A stretch of DNA of 64,000 nucleotides, taken from contig CAVOIC010000007.1 in assembly GCA_963695985.1 (NCBI GenBank), forward strand, positions 124,001 through 188,000, in the 5' to 3' direction. The position numbers and the translations under genes were made by a program. The stretch is from DATBVX01 sp963695985 (GTDB lineage: Bacteria; Pseudomonadota; Gammaproteobacteria; Steroidobacterales; Steroidobacteraceae). The notes under the pieces are model-generated. The model was not told the origin of the DNA and did no database searches. It saw only the letters and a program-made list of their open reading frames with translations. Below, piece after piece: positions 35,131-45,426 of the stretch (position 1 is the first letter of the stretch; each line of letters begins with the position of its first letter).

Positions 35131-37552
35131 ATGCAATTCATCCAGGATCTGCGAGTCGCCGCCCGCTCGTTGCTGCGCGCGCCAGGTTTCACTGCGATAA
35201 CGACTACGGTGCTCGGTCTCGGCCTGGCGGTGGTGGTAACGATGTTCGGCGTCATGCACACCATCGCCGATGTGCCCCCGCCCGTGCCGCAGCCCGAGAC
35301 ACTCGTCGGCATTCAACTCATCGACCGTGTGCACAACTCCGACGATGTGTATGTCGGATCGCACGCGCTCGAGGATTGGCGCGCGTCGCAGACCAAGTTC
35401 GAGGACCTGGCCGGCCAATACGTCGGCACCGCGATCGTGAGCGGCGACGGCCTGCCGGCGCGTTATGACGGCGCTTTTGTCACGGGCGCGTTCTTCAGCC
35501 AGACACGCCTCAAGCCGCTTCTCGGGCGCGCACTCGAGCCGCGCGATGCGATTCCTGGTGCCGAGCCCGTAGCAGTGCTCGGTCACGACCTGTGGCGCAC
35601 GCGTTTCAACCTCGATCCCGAGGTGCTTGGCCGCACCTTGCGGGTCAATGGCGTGACTTCGACGATCGTCGGTGTCATGCCGCAAGGCGTAGCGTATCCC
35701 GAGGCGCAGTTGTGGGTACCGGTGCGCGAGAAGCTGCAGGAGGTCGCGCGCGGTAAGGCAAATGACTACAAGGTGATCGGGCGTCTGAAGCCTGGCGTCA
35801 CGCTCGATGAAGCGCAGGCCGAGCTGACGACGATCGCGGCGCGCCTCGCCAGGCAGTATCCCGAAACGGACGCGGGCCTCGAGCCTGATGTACAACCGAT
35901 CGCCTCGGCTGAGCTCGGGCGCGACGATCGGCGGCTGTTTCAGACCCTGCTCGCCAGTGTGTTCCTGGTGCTGATCATCTCCTGCGTAAACGTCGCCGGC
36001 CTGATGCTGGTGCGCGCTACCGGTCGCACCCAGGAGGCGGGTGTGCGTCGTGCCGTGGGCGCAGGGCGTTACCGGCTCGCGACCCAGATGCTGGCGGAAT
36101 CGCTGGTGATTGGAGCGCTCGCTTCATTGGTTGGCCTGACTCTCGCGGCGGCCGGCCTGGAGCTGATCTCCCGCAGTATCACTCAGCTAGAGAATCTGCC
36201 GAGCTGGTGGAAATTCACTATCGACGGTCGTGTTGCCCTGTTCGCGATCGGGCTCGGCGTGTTGAGCACGGTTGCCGCCGGGCTGTTTCCGGCCGTGCGC
36301 GTCTCCGGCGTCGACGTCAACGCCATACTGCGCGAGGGCACGCGCGACACGGGACTCAGCACCGGGCGCATCATCCGCGGGCTGGTCGTAGTGGAAATCG
36401 CGCTGTCGTGCGTGCTGCTCACTTCGGCCGGGATCATGGTCAAGAGCGCGATCAACGCCACGCACAAGGATCTCGGTGTCGATGTGCGTCCGTTCATGAC
36501 CGGCCGCATCGGTTTGCCGGAAGCCGCCTATCCGCGCGAACGGCAGATTCGCTTCATCGAGGACTTGCAGACGCGGGCGAGTGGCATTCCGGGCGCGACT
36601 GCGGTCGCGATCGTCAACTCACCGCCCGGCGCTGGCAGTTACCGCACGCTGTACGCCCTGCGGGGGAGAACCTACGCCTCGCAGAGCGAGTATCCGTTCG
36701 CTTCTCAGGTCAATGTGACGCCCGGATTCTTTGCCGCCATGCGCGGAAGGGTGGTCGCAGGGCGCGACTTCGCACCAACGGATAGCGCCAGCACGCTGCC
36801 GGTCGCGATCGTGAATGAGTCCTTTGCCCGCCGCGTCTGGCCCCCCGGCCAGAGCGCCCTCGGACAGCAGGTGCGCATGAGCCCCGCCTTGCCCGACTCG
36901 AAATGGCGCACCGTCGTCGGTGTGGTCGGTGACATCCAGCACGACGACGATCCCTTCGGTACGGACCTGATGCTGCCCGCGGTGTACGTGCCGTTCGCGC
37001 AGGAGCCGGAGCGGTTTTTCAGCCTGGTGCTGCGCACGGACGGCGATCCGCATGCGTTGGGTGGTGCGATCCGGGAAACCGTGCGCCAGCTCGATCACGA
37101 CCTGGCGGTGTACTGGCTGCGCACGATTCCAGAGAACCGCGCGGTCAAGAGCGGCGGCATCCGCATCATCGGCGGGATGTTCGTCGCCTTCGGGTTGGTG
37201 ACCATCCTGCTGGCGGCGGCCGGCATCTACGGGGTGCTGGCGTACTCGGTGGCGCAGAGTGCGCGCGAGATCGCTATCCGCCGTGCGCTAGGGCGCGCCC
37301 GATGGCGGCATCATCGGCGCGGTGGCACGTCGCTCCGGTTGGCAGCTTGGCCTGGGTCTCGGTCTCGGCGTGCTGCTCGCGCCGGTGATGGCGTACCTGA
37401 TCGGTCAGGCGATCGGCGCCGCGAACCTGCAGGATCCCATCGTCTACTCGATCGTGCTGCTGACCCTGACCACGGCGATCGCGGCTGCGACGGCTGTGCC
37501 GCTGCGTCGCGCGCTGGCACTGCAACCGGGCGCAGCGTTGCGGCACACCTGA
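35131..37552 (+). pseudogene. MacB/FtsX-type ABC permease with duplicated domains, frameshifted near its C-terminus
   Basis: The restored protein of about 806 residues resembles the large permeases with two FtsX domains and two MacB_PCD periplasmic domains. Domain 1: membrane helix near residues 20-45, periplasmic part to about 265, then FtsX helices (ASVFLVLIISCVNVAGLMLVR onwards). Domain 2: helix near 410, periplasmic part (GRDFAPTDSASTLPVAIVNESFARRVWP), last FtsX unit near the end. At about 37291-37293 the frame breaks within AIRRALG: removing one G restores GAPDGGIIGAVARRSGWQLGLG and a normal end QPGAALRHT at 37552. Without repair the last three helices are lost. Confidence 0.82.
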
Positions 37553-37567
37553 TCGGAGGCTCTCGGA

Positions 37568-37593
37568 AGAGGGTACCGGCTGTCGGTCCCTCT
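37568..37593 (+). other. stem-loop between permease and response regulator
   Basis: AGAGGG (37568-37573) pairs with CCCTCT (37588-37593), and an inner CCG/CGG pair extends the stem. There is no T run, so a classical terminator is not supported. It may attenuate read-through from the exporter genes into the regulator genes. Confidence 0.3.
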
Positions 37594-37656
37594 CGGCTCT
37601 GCTGCTAGACTGCATGCTATCGGGGCACGGTCCCGCACGGATCTGCACGCGCCAGC

Positions 37657-39013
<1,357 letters not shown>

Positions 39014-39021
<8 letters not shown>

Positions 39022-40369
39022 GGTACGCGCCCCATCGCGCGTGCGACTGGCGTTCGAGCAGCGCATCACGGTGCTCACGATCGCCCTGGCACTGCCAGCG
39101 ATGCTGCTGGGTGCGGTGCTGCTGTACTGGCTGCAGTTCAGCCCGATTCTCCGAGTGTGCCTGCTGGTCGTGCTGGCTCTTGTCGTCGGTGCCATCGCGG
39201 CGTTGCTGCGCGAAGCCATCGTACAGCCCCTGCGGGGCCTCGCAAACGTGATCGAGGCGTATCGCGCCGGCGACTACACCGTGCGCGGGCGGCGCGCGAG
39301 AGGCCACGACGCACTCGGCGAGTTGGCCGGGGAGATCAACGATCTCGGTCGCACTCTGCATGTCCAGCGCCTGAAGGCCATGGAGGCGACGGCACTGCTG
39401 GAGAAGCTGATCAACTCCATCGATGTGGCGGTATTCGCGTTCGACAGCGCGCACCTGCTGCGCCTGGCGAATCCGGCAGCCGCGCGGCTGCTGGATGTCC
39501 CGCCCGATTTCGCTATGGGCCGGTCGGCCACCGAAGTGGCATTGGAGGAATTCCTGGAGGATGCAGGAGGCACGCGCATCGTCGCGTCGGTGGCCGGGCA
39601 TTCCGGTCGCTGGCAGGTCACGCACGGTACCTTCCGCGAGTCCGGGCTGGCCCAGCACCTGTTGATCGTGGCTGACCTGCGCCAAGCGCTGCGTGAAGAA
39701 GAACGCCTCGCGTGGCAGCGACTGATCCGCGTGATCGGCCACGAAGTCAATAATTCACTGACCCCGATTCGCTCACTGGCCGAGACCTTGCGCGATCTCG
39801 TGGCGGAAGCACTGGCGCCAGGACGGACGCGCGCCGACGCGCTCGATGCCCTCAACGTCATCGCCGAGCGCACCGATTCGCTCGGCCGATTCCTGGCGCA
39901 GTACAGCCGCCTGGCGCGCCTGCCTCCGCCCAAGCCACGCTGGGTGGGTCTGCAGAGTCTGCTCGGGCGCGTCGCGGCGCTCGCCGCCGCTCATCGCGTG
40001 GACGTGCAGGTGGAAGCGGGGCTGGAGGCGTGCGTCGATGAAGACCAACTCGAGCAGGCTCTCATCAACCTGCTGAAGAATGCGGTCGAGGCGCAGGGCG
40101 AGGATACGCGACCGATCACGCTCGTGGCCGAGGTACGCGGCGATGCGCTCGCCATTGCAGTGCGCGATTCGGGCACTGGGATCGCAAACCCGGACAATCT
40201 GTTCGTGCCCTTCTTCACCACCAAGCCCGGGGGGAGCGGTGTGGGACTGGCGCTGTCGCGTCAGATCGCCGAGGGCCATGGCGGCACGCTCAGTCTCGAG
40301 AACCGCCGCGACGCGCGCGGCGCGGTGGCGACCCTTGAAATTCCGGGGGCGGCGCGCCTGCGCCCCTGA
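39014..40369 (+). CDS. sensor histidine kinase, intramembrane-sensing type
   Basis: This 451-residue kinase has two membrane helices (about 18-39 and 46-66) separated by only about six residues, so it has essentially no periplasmic domain. HAMP-like and PAS-like segments follow (INSIDVAVFAFDSAHLLRLANPAAARLLD). The dimerisation box has H243 in RVIGHEVNNSLTPIRSL. The ATPase domain has N box QALINLLKNAVEA, G1 RDSGTGI and G2 GGSGVGLALSRQI. The ATG at 39014 overlaps the end of the regulator gene. This architecture is typical of kinases that sense envelope stress through a membrane partner such as a transporter. Confidence 0.92.
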
Positions 40370-40377
40370 GATCAACG

Positions 40378-41136
40378 ATGCGCGAACAGCGCGCGACGCG
40401 CTTGTTCATCGCGTTGAGCGGATTCTTCATCGCCAATGCGCTCATCGCCGAGTTCGTCGGCATCAAGATCTTTGCGCTGGAGACGACGCTAGGGCTTCGG
40501 CCATTCGACTTGAGCCTGTTCGGCCAGAGTGGCTCGCTCAGCTTCACCGCCGGGGTGCTGGTGTGGCCGGTCGTGTTCGTGATGACCGATGTCATCAACG
40601 AGTACTTTGGCGTGCGCGGCGTGCGCCTGATTTCCTGGCTCGCCGTGGCGCTGATCATCTACGCGTTCCTCGCTGCTTACACGGCGATTCATCTCGCGCC
40701 AGCCGAGTGGTGGGTCGGCGTGAACAGCAGCCGCGGTGTGCCGGACATGCAGGCCGCGTTCGAGGCGATTTTCGGGCAGGGCATGTGGACCATCGCCGGG
40801 TCCGTCACTGCCTTCATGATTGGCCAGCTCGTGGACGTGGCAATCTTTCATCGCATCCGGCGCATCACCGGCGAGCGTTTCATCTGGTTGCGCTCTACGG
40901 GCTCCACGGTGATCTCCCAGCTCGTCGACAGCTGCGTGGTGCTGTACATAGCCTTCGTGCTCGGTCCACAGCACTGGCCGATGGATCGTTTCCTCGCGGT
41001 CGGCACGCTCAACTACGCCTACAAGCTGGTGCTCGCGATTCTGCTGACACCATTGATCTACGGAGCGCGGCGCTGGATCGAGCGCTACCTCGGTACGGAG
41101 CTCGCAGTGCGTCTACGGGAAGAGGCGGCTCAGTAG
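40378..41136 (+). CDS. yhhQ: queuosine precursor transporter YhhQ (VUT family)
   Basis: YhhQ imports the queuosine precursors preQ0/preQ1. The 252-residue protein has about six or seven membrane helices and the family signatures ANALIAEFVGIKIF, FVMTDVINEYFGVRG, GQLVDVAIFHRIRRITG and RSTGSTVISQLVDSCVVLYIAF. It starts 8 bases after the kinase stop, but a functional link to the exporter module is not evident. Its 3' end overlaps the convergent ybbN stop by 7 bases. Confidence 0.9.
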   Translation: MREQRATRLFIALSGFFIANALIAEFVGIKIFALETTLGLRPFDLSLFGQSGSLSFTAGVLVWPVVFVMTDVINEYFGVRGVRLISWLAVALIIYAFLAAYTAIHLAPAEWWVGVNSSRGVPDMQAAFEAIFGQGMWTIAGSVTAFMIGQLVDVAIFHRIRRITGERFIWLRSTGSTVISQLVDSCVVLYIAFVLGPQHWPMDRFLAVGTLNYAYKLVLAILLTPLIYGARRWIERYLGTELAVRLREEAAQ

Positions 41137-42005
41137 AGCAGGGCAGCCATGCGCCGACGGTACTGCGCGACGCGCTCATCGCCATCGCCCAGGAGCTGAA
41201 AGGCGTGCACCAAACTGCGTCGCCCCAGCTCATCCTGGAAGCGGCGGTCGCGGCGCATGACCGCAAACAGCAGCTCGAGCCCGGACGATGACTCGCCAAA
41301 CAGCATCTCGAAGGCCGCAAGCCGGTGCGTCTCCTCGAGATCGGCGGCGCCAGCGGCAACTTTCTCGCGCAGCTTTGCGACGGCTTCGGCCTTGGCAGCG
41401 TGGCGCACGAAATGGATGCGCGCACGGACGACGTCGGCTTCCTTGCCGCTGGCGAGGTTTGGCGGCAGTCCATCGAGAAGCTGCTGTGCCTCTTCCAGGG
41501 CTCCGGTGCGCGCGAGGGCGTCAGCGAGGTCGACCTGCGCGGCCGCGTTCTCTGGATCGGTCGCGATGAGCTTGCGCAGCATCGCGATCGCGCCCGGAGC
41601 ATCGCCATTCAGCAGCAGGGCGCGGGCTTGTTCACGCCCGCCCTCCGAGGCGCGTGTCACGTGCTTGTCGAACAGGGGCTTCAGCCGCGTGAGCGGCTGC
41701 ACGCCGACGAAGCCATCGACCATCCGCCCGTCACGGAAGATACGCACGTCGGGAATGCTGCGGATCGCGAACTGCGCAGCGAGAGCCGGCTCCTCGTCGG
41801 TGTTGACGCGCGCCAGCAGCAACCGCCCGGCGTACTGGCGCACCAGCTCCTCGAGAATCGGCGTGAGCGCGCGGCACGGTGCGCACCAGGATGCCCAGAA
41901 GTCGACGGCGACCGTGGCGTGCTTGGAACGCTCGAGCACCTCGCTCGCAAAGCCGGTGGTCGTGGTGTCGAAAATCGCAGCCATGGCCGGGTGCTCGGTA
42001 CCCAT
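41130..42005 (-). CDS. ybbN: thioredoxin-like co-chaperone YbbN (CnoX)
   Basis: This 291-residue protein has an N-terminal thioredoxin fold with the active site FWASWCAPCRALTP and a C-terminal tetratricopeptide-like region (DAPGAIAMLRKLIATDPENAAAQVDLADALARTG). Relatives act as redox-responsive holdases working with GroEL. Both active-site cysteines are kept here, while E. coli YbbN has SxxC. ATG 42005 is preferred; ATG 41984 is an alternative. A TATACT box (42014-42019) ends 8 bases before ATG 42005. Confidence 0.92.
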   Translation of the reverse strand: MGTEHPAMAAIFDTTTTGFASEVLERSKHATVAVDFWASWCAPCRALTPILEELVRQYAGRLLLARVNTDEEPALAAQFAIRSIPDVRIFRDGRMVDGFVGVQPLTRLKPLFDKHVTRASEGGREQARALLLNGDAPGAIAMLRKLIATDPENAAAQVDLADALARTGALEEAQQLLDGLPPNLASGKEADVVRARIHFVRHAAKAEAVAKLREKVAAGAADLEETHRLAAFEMLFGESSSGLELLFAVMRRDRRFQDELGRRSLVHAFQLLGDGDERVAQYRRRMAALLY

Positions 42006-42013
42006 GGCGCGAC

Positions 42014-42019
42014 AGTATA
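42014..42019 (-). promoter_or_regulatory. -10 box of ybbN
   Basis: TATACT on the minus strand, 8 bases before the ybbN ATG at 42005. Transcription would start one or two bases before the start codon, so the mRNA would be nearly leaderless. There is no convincing -35. Confidence 0.35.
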
Positions 42020-42044
42020 CTGAGCGCGCGTGCGCCGCGAGCAC

Positions 42045-43274
42045 TCACGCGCGCAGCAGGTCGGGTACAGGATGAGCGCTCGAGCTCGAGGGAAAGATCG
42101 AGTCTTCGAGTTGACGCGTGCTGATGTCGTAGTGCTGCTGCAGAATGCCCTTGAAGACGGCTCGCAGATCCAGCGTCGGCTTCAGGTCGCGCCCTTCGTA
42201 GAGAGCATTTGTACTGAGCCCGGGCCAGTCCGCAATCACGCGCCCGCCATTCACAGCGCCGCCCAGCAGAAAGGCACAGGTTCCCGTGCCGTGGTCGGTG
42301 CCACGCGTGCCATTGAGCGCTACCGTGCGGCCAAATTCGGTGACCACCATGATCGCGCTGTGTTGCCACGCCGGCTGCAGCGCGACGGCCAGCGTATCGA
42401 GCACGGAATCCAGGCCCTCCAGGCGTTGCGCGAGCTGGCCCGTGGCGGCGCCTTCTTGCGCGTGCGTGTCCCAGCCAGTCGCGTCAAATACCGCGATCCG
42501 CGGGCCGTCCACGGCGGCCAAAAACTTGCCCGCCGTGCTTGCCAGGAGCTTGAGACGCGCGATGTTGCCGGTGCCAGGGCGGGCGGCAGCCTTGCGTGCG
42601 CCGCGCTCCTCGCCCATCTGTGCATCCGCGAGCGCATCGATGGCGGTGGCTTCGTTGAGCCTCATGGCGAGCAGCGGATCTGCGGTGTAAAGATCGGCCA
42701 GGCGCGCGAGTGTATCGGGTTCGACTTCCGGCAGCAGCGAGGGCGCCCAGGACGTAACCCGCGCATCACCACGCAACACCAGGGGTACGTTCTGGCCGAG
42801 CGCGAGACCCAGCTCGTGCGGCGCACCGTGCGCCGCGGGCGGCAGCGTGGCGACGGCGCGATTCAACCACCCGCTCGCGCCTCCGGAAGGGGCTGGTGTG
42901 CCATTCTCGAGCACGTTCTGGCCGTCGAAGTGCGATCGCTCGCGATAGGGGGAGGCGACGGCGTGAAGCACGGCGAGCTCGCGCTTCTCGAAGCGCTGAT
43001 GCAGTGACTTCAGTGCCGGGTGTAGACCGAAAGTGGAATCGAGCTCGAGTGCGCCGCCGCTGCCGCGCGGAGACGCTATTGCCAGTTCACGCCGCGCAGC
43101 GGCGTAGGCTGGATCGCCGTAGGGCGGCGCCGCGGTCAATCCATCGAGCGCGCCGCGCAGGATCACGAGGACGAAGCGCGAATCGCCGGCAGCGGCGGCG
43201 AAGCCAAGCCGGGGCAACTGCGACAGGAGCCCGCATGCGAGTGCGCGATTCATGAAGCTGCGACGGGAGATCAT
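42045..43274 (-). CDS. DUF1501 protein, exported
   Basis: This 409-residue protein belongs to DUF1501, distantly related to alkaline-phosphatase/sulfatase folds. The N-terminus SRRSFMNRALACGLLSQL resembles a Tat signal. Conserved segments are VLVILRGALDGLTAAPPYGD, LHAVASPYRERSHFDGQNVLENG, DTHAQEG, VVTEFGRTVALNGTRGTDHGTG and LGGAVNGGRVIADWPGL. The function is not established. It is nearly always found with a DUF1800 gene, here 10 bases upstream in the same operon. Confidence 0.88.
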   Translation of the reverse strand: MISRRSFMNRALACGLLSQLPRLGFAAAAGDSRFVLVILRGALDGLTAAPPYGDPAYAAARRELAIASPRGSGGALELDSTFGLHPALKSLHQRFEKRELAVLHAVASPYRERSHFDGQNVLENGTPAPSGGASGWLNRAVATLPPAAHGAPHELGLALGQNVPLVLRGDARVTSWAPSLLPEVEPDTLARLADLYTADPLLAMRLNEATAIDALADAQMGEERGARKAAARPGTGNIARLKLLASTAGKFLAAVDGPRIAVFDATGWDTHAQEGAATGQLAQRLEGLDSVLDTLAVALQPAWQHSAIMVVTEFGRTVALNGTRGTDHGTGTCAFLLGGAVNGGRVIADWPGLSTNALYEGRDLKPTLDLRAVFKGILQQHYDISTRQLEDSIFPSSSSAHPVPDLLRA

Positions 43275-43284
43275 GCAGAGCTCC

Positions 43285-44689
43285 TCAGCGGCGCTGGAAC
43301 TCGGGACTCAGCAGGAACAGCGACAGTCCCTGCGAAGTGCTGGCCGCGCGATGTAACGCATCCTCCGTGTGCTGCGACAGCAGCGGGCCCAGCGCCTGAT
43401 CGGCTGTCACCAGCGGCACACGTACCGGAGCCAGGCGATCGCCCACTGCGACCGACCACTCGATCCGCTTCATCAGTGCGTCGGCCCCGTCCCAGTCGCG
43501 CGAGGTATCGGGCCAGCCCGCGGGCGATCCCGGCGAATAGATACGCTGACCGAGAATCTCGAACGGTGCGAGCAGGGCGCGCTGTTCCTGCGGCGCGATG
43601 TCAAAGGCGCGATACGCCGAATGGATGAAGTCCTGTGGTGTCTTGAACTTCGCCGGCTGCGGATCCCATGCAGTGCTGCTGTCGATGAGCGCGCGATACA
43701 TCGTTGGCAGGTGGCCTTCACTGCCACGAAATGCGGCGGCAATCTTGTCGACGCTCTCGGCCGGAGGATCGTCGGCAATGAAGTGGCGCGCGAGCTTGCC
43801 GGCGAGATGGCGCGCTGTGGATGGATGCCGTGCGAGGTCGGCGAGTACGGCAATTCCCTGCGCTTCACCGGACTGGGCGTAGGTCCGGCCGAGCAATGTC
43901 TGCGGCCCCGGTTGATGCAGATTCTCGCGGAAGTAGTAGCGGCCCGGAGTTCCGCCTGCAAGGCGGCCCTTGCCGCCGCCGATGGACCAGCCGGTCAGCA
44001 CCTGCGCGAAACCGGTGACGTCGGTCTGCGTGTAGCCGCCATCCACGCCGAGGGTGTGCAACTCGAGAACCTCGCGCGCCAGGTTCTCGTTGATGCCGAC
44101 CTTGTGCTGGCCGCTTCCGCGCCGTGAGACGAGGCGTGCGATCTGCGAATCGGGCCCGGCGGAAGACTGGTTGTCGAGGTAGGCGATCATCGCCGGGTGC
44201 TGCTCGACGGCGCGCAGCAGCTCGCTGAAGTGGGCGGTGACGTGAGGGCGAATCGCCTCGTTCTCGAGCGCGCCGGCGATACCGAGGCAGATCGGCTTGT
44301 CGATGGATACGGCGAAGTGATTGGTCCAGAACTGCACCAGGCGTTCGGTAAACGGCATGTCGGTACGCGCCGCGATTCGCACCCGCGCCTCGGCTTGCGC
44401 GAGATAGTGGGGCAACAGAGCGTCGCGAATCAGATTGCCGGCTTTCTGCAGCGGGTCGACCTTGGCCGCCGCCCCGCGCTCCTGCCTGCGCTCCTTCACG
44501 CGCCGCGAAGAAGGCACGCAGGATCTCATCGCTGGGCTTGAGTGCAGCCAGCTCAGCAGGCGCCCGCGGCGTGCCGGCGATCTGCGACCTTAGCCAGCCG
44601 CGAGCATCCTCGCCGATGCGCTCCAGCTCCCCCGGACGCGCGCCGAGCCCGAAACGGTTGGCAGCAACGGCCGTGTCCTTGTTGATCAT
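43285..44689 (-). pseudogene. DUF1800 protein, interrupted by a frameshift near its N-terminus
   Basis: The first 60 or so residues (MINKDTAVAANRFGLGARPGELERIG to SDEILRAFFAA) are in one frame. The remaining 410 (VKERRQERGAAAKVD onwards, including FTERLVQFWTNHFAVS, INENLAREVLELHTLGVDGGYTQTDV, KLARHFIADDPP and FIHSAYRAF) are in another. The break lies at about 44497-44510, and one extra base explains it. Restored length is about 467 residues, normal for DUF1800. Function unknown; DUF1800 and DUF1501 proteins travel together. Sequence error and real decay are both possible. Confidence 0.82.
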
Positions 44690-44803
44690 GCGCCCGCCAT
44701 CATCCCGGCTGTGGGGGCCGGCTCTCAAGGGACAGTGTCATGCTGTAGACATGAACGCGCCCTGACGCGGCGGGTTGACAGCGCCCTCGGGCGAGCCTTG
44801 CGG

Positions 44804-44925
44804 CAGGTCATGGGGTGGAAGGCATCTCCTTTCACGACCGTCGAAAACAGGGATGTTTTCGCCGGAGCCTCCAGGGACGGATTTACGGCGTTCGGGAAAG
44901 GAGATGCCTTCCACCCCCAGACCTG
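44804..44925. repeat. 122 bp palindromic element with 30 bp arms
   Basis: Arms 44804-44833 and 44896-44925 are inverted copies differing at two adjacent positions; 22 bases are identical without a break (GGTGGAAGGCATCTCCTTTC and its flank). The 62-base centre contains a second perfect hairpin, GAAAACA-GGGA-TGTTTTC, and a CGCCG/CGGCG pair, so it could fold as a cruciform or cloverleaf. It fills the divergent gap between the DUF1800 gene and the NUDIX gene. It shares no sequence with the element at 13419 and 29708. Confidence 0.85.
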
Positions 44926-44939
44926 CTAAGACACCGCGC

Positions 44940-45356
44940 ATGCCCAGACCCGTCACTCCGCCGGTCGCCGTCGACGCCATCATCGAGCTCGTGGATCAAC
45001 CCGGATGCCCGATCGTGCTCGTCGAGCGCCGCTACGAGCCGCTCGGCTGGGCGCTGCCCGGCGGATTCGTTGATGTGGGCGAGTCTGTCGAGCAGGCCGT
45101 CGTCCGGGAGGCGCGCGAGGAGACGGGCCTCGATATCGAGCTGGGACCGCTGCTCGGGGTGTATTCCGATCCGTCCCGGGATCCTCGCGGACACACGATC
45201 GGCATCGTTTTCGTAGCCACTGCGCGCGGGCAGCCGGCGGCCGGGGATGATGCACGCTCGGTCGCGGTCGTCGATCCGCACCACCCGCCGCGCCTGGCGT
45301 TCGACCATGCACGCGTGCTGTCCGACTATCTGAGCCGAATCCGACAGACCCGCTGA
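44940..45356 (+). CDS. NUDIX hydrolase
   Basis: This 138-residue NUDIX protein has a complete Nudix box GGFVDVGESVEQAVVREAREETGL, with its metal-binding REAREE. The preceding IVLVERRYEPLGWALPGG resembles ADP-ribose/NADH-type NUDIX proteins, but the substrate cannot be assigned. The ATG at 44940 follows the palindromic element by 14 bases, so the element forms most of its 5' region and could influence its expression. An in-frame extension through the element is not protein-like. Confidence 0.88.
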   Translation: MPRPVTPPVAVDAIIELVDQPGCPIVLVERRYEPLGWALPGGFVDVGESVEQAVVREAREETGLDIELGPLLGVYSDPSRDPRGHTIGIVFVATARGQPAAGDDARSVAVVDPHHPPRLAFDHARVLSDYLSRIRQTR

Positions 45357-45378
45357 AGTCCGCGGCGCCACGCCGTGT

Positions 45379-45387
45379 TGCTACAAT
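45379..45387 (+). promoter_or_regulatory. extended -10 promoter of putA
   Basis: TGC-TACAAT (45379-45387) is an extended -10 element, 39 bases before the putA ATG. No -35 with standard spacing is visible, as allowed for this promoter class. Confidence 0.5.
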
Positions 45388-45426
45388 GCGGACCCTCGCA
45401 GTTGCGCCCCTTGGGAACACATCACG

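Noticed and set aside
44775..44939. N-terminal extension of the NUDIX protein through the palindromic element
   Set aside because: The extension encodes the repeat, is Pro/Arg-rich and unlike NUDIX proteins; ATG 44940 gives a standard domain start.
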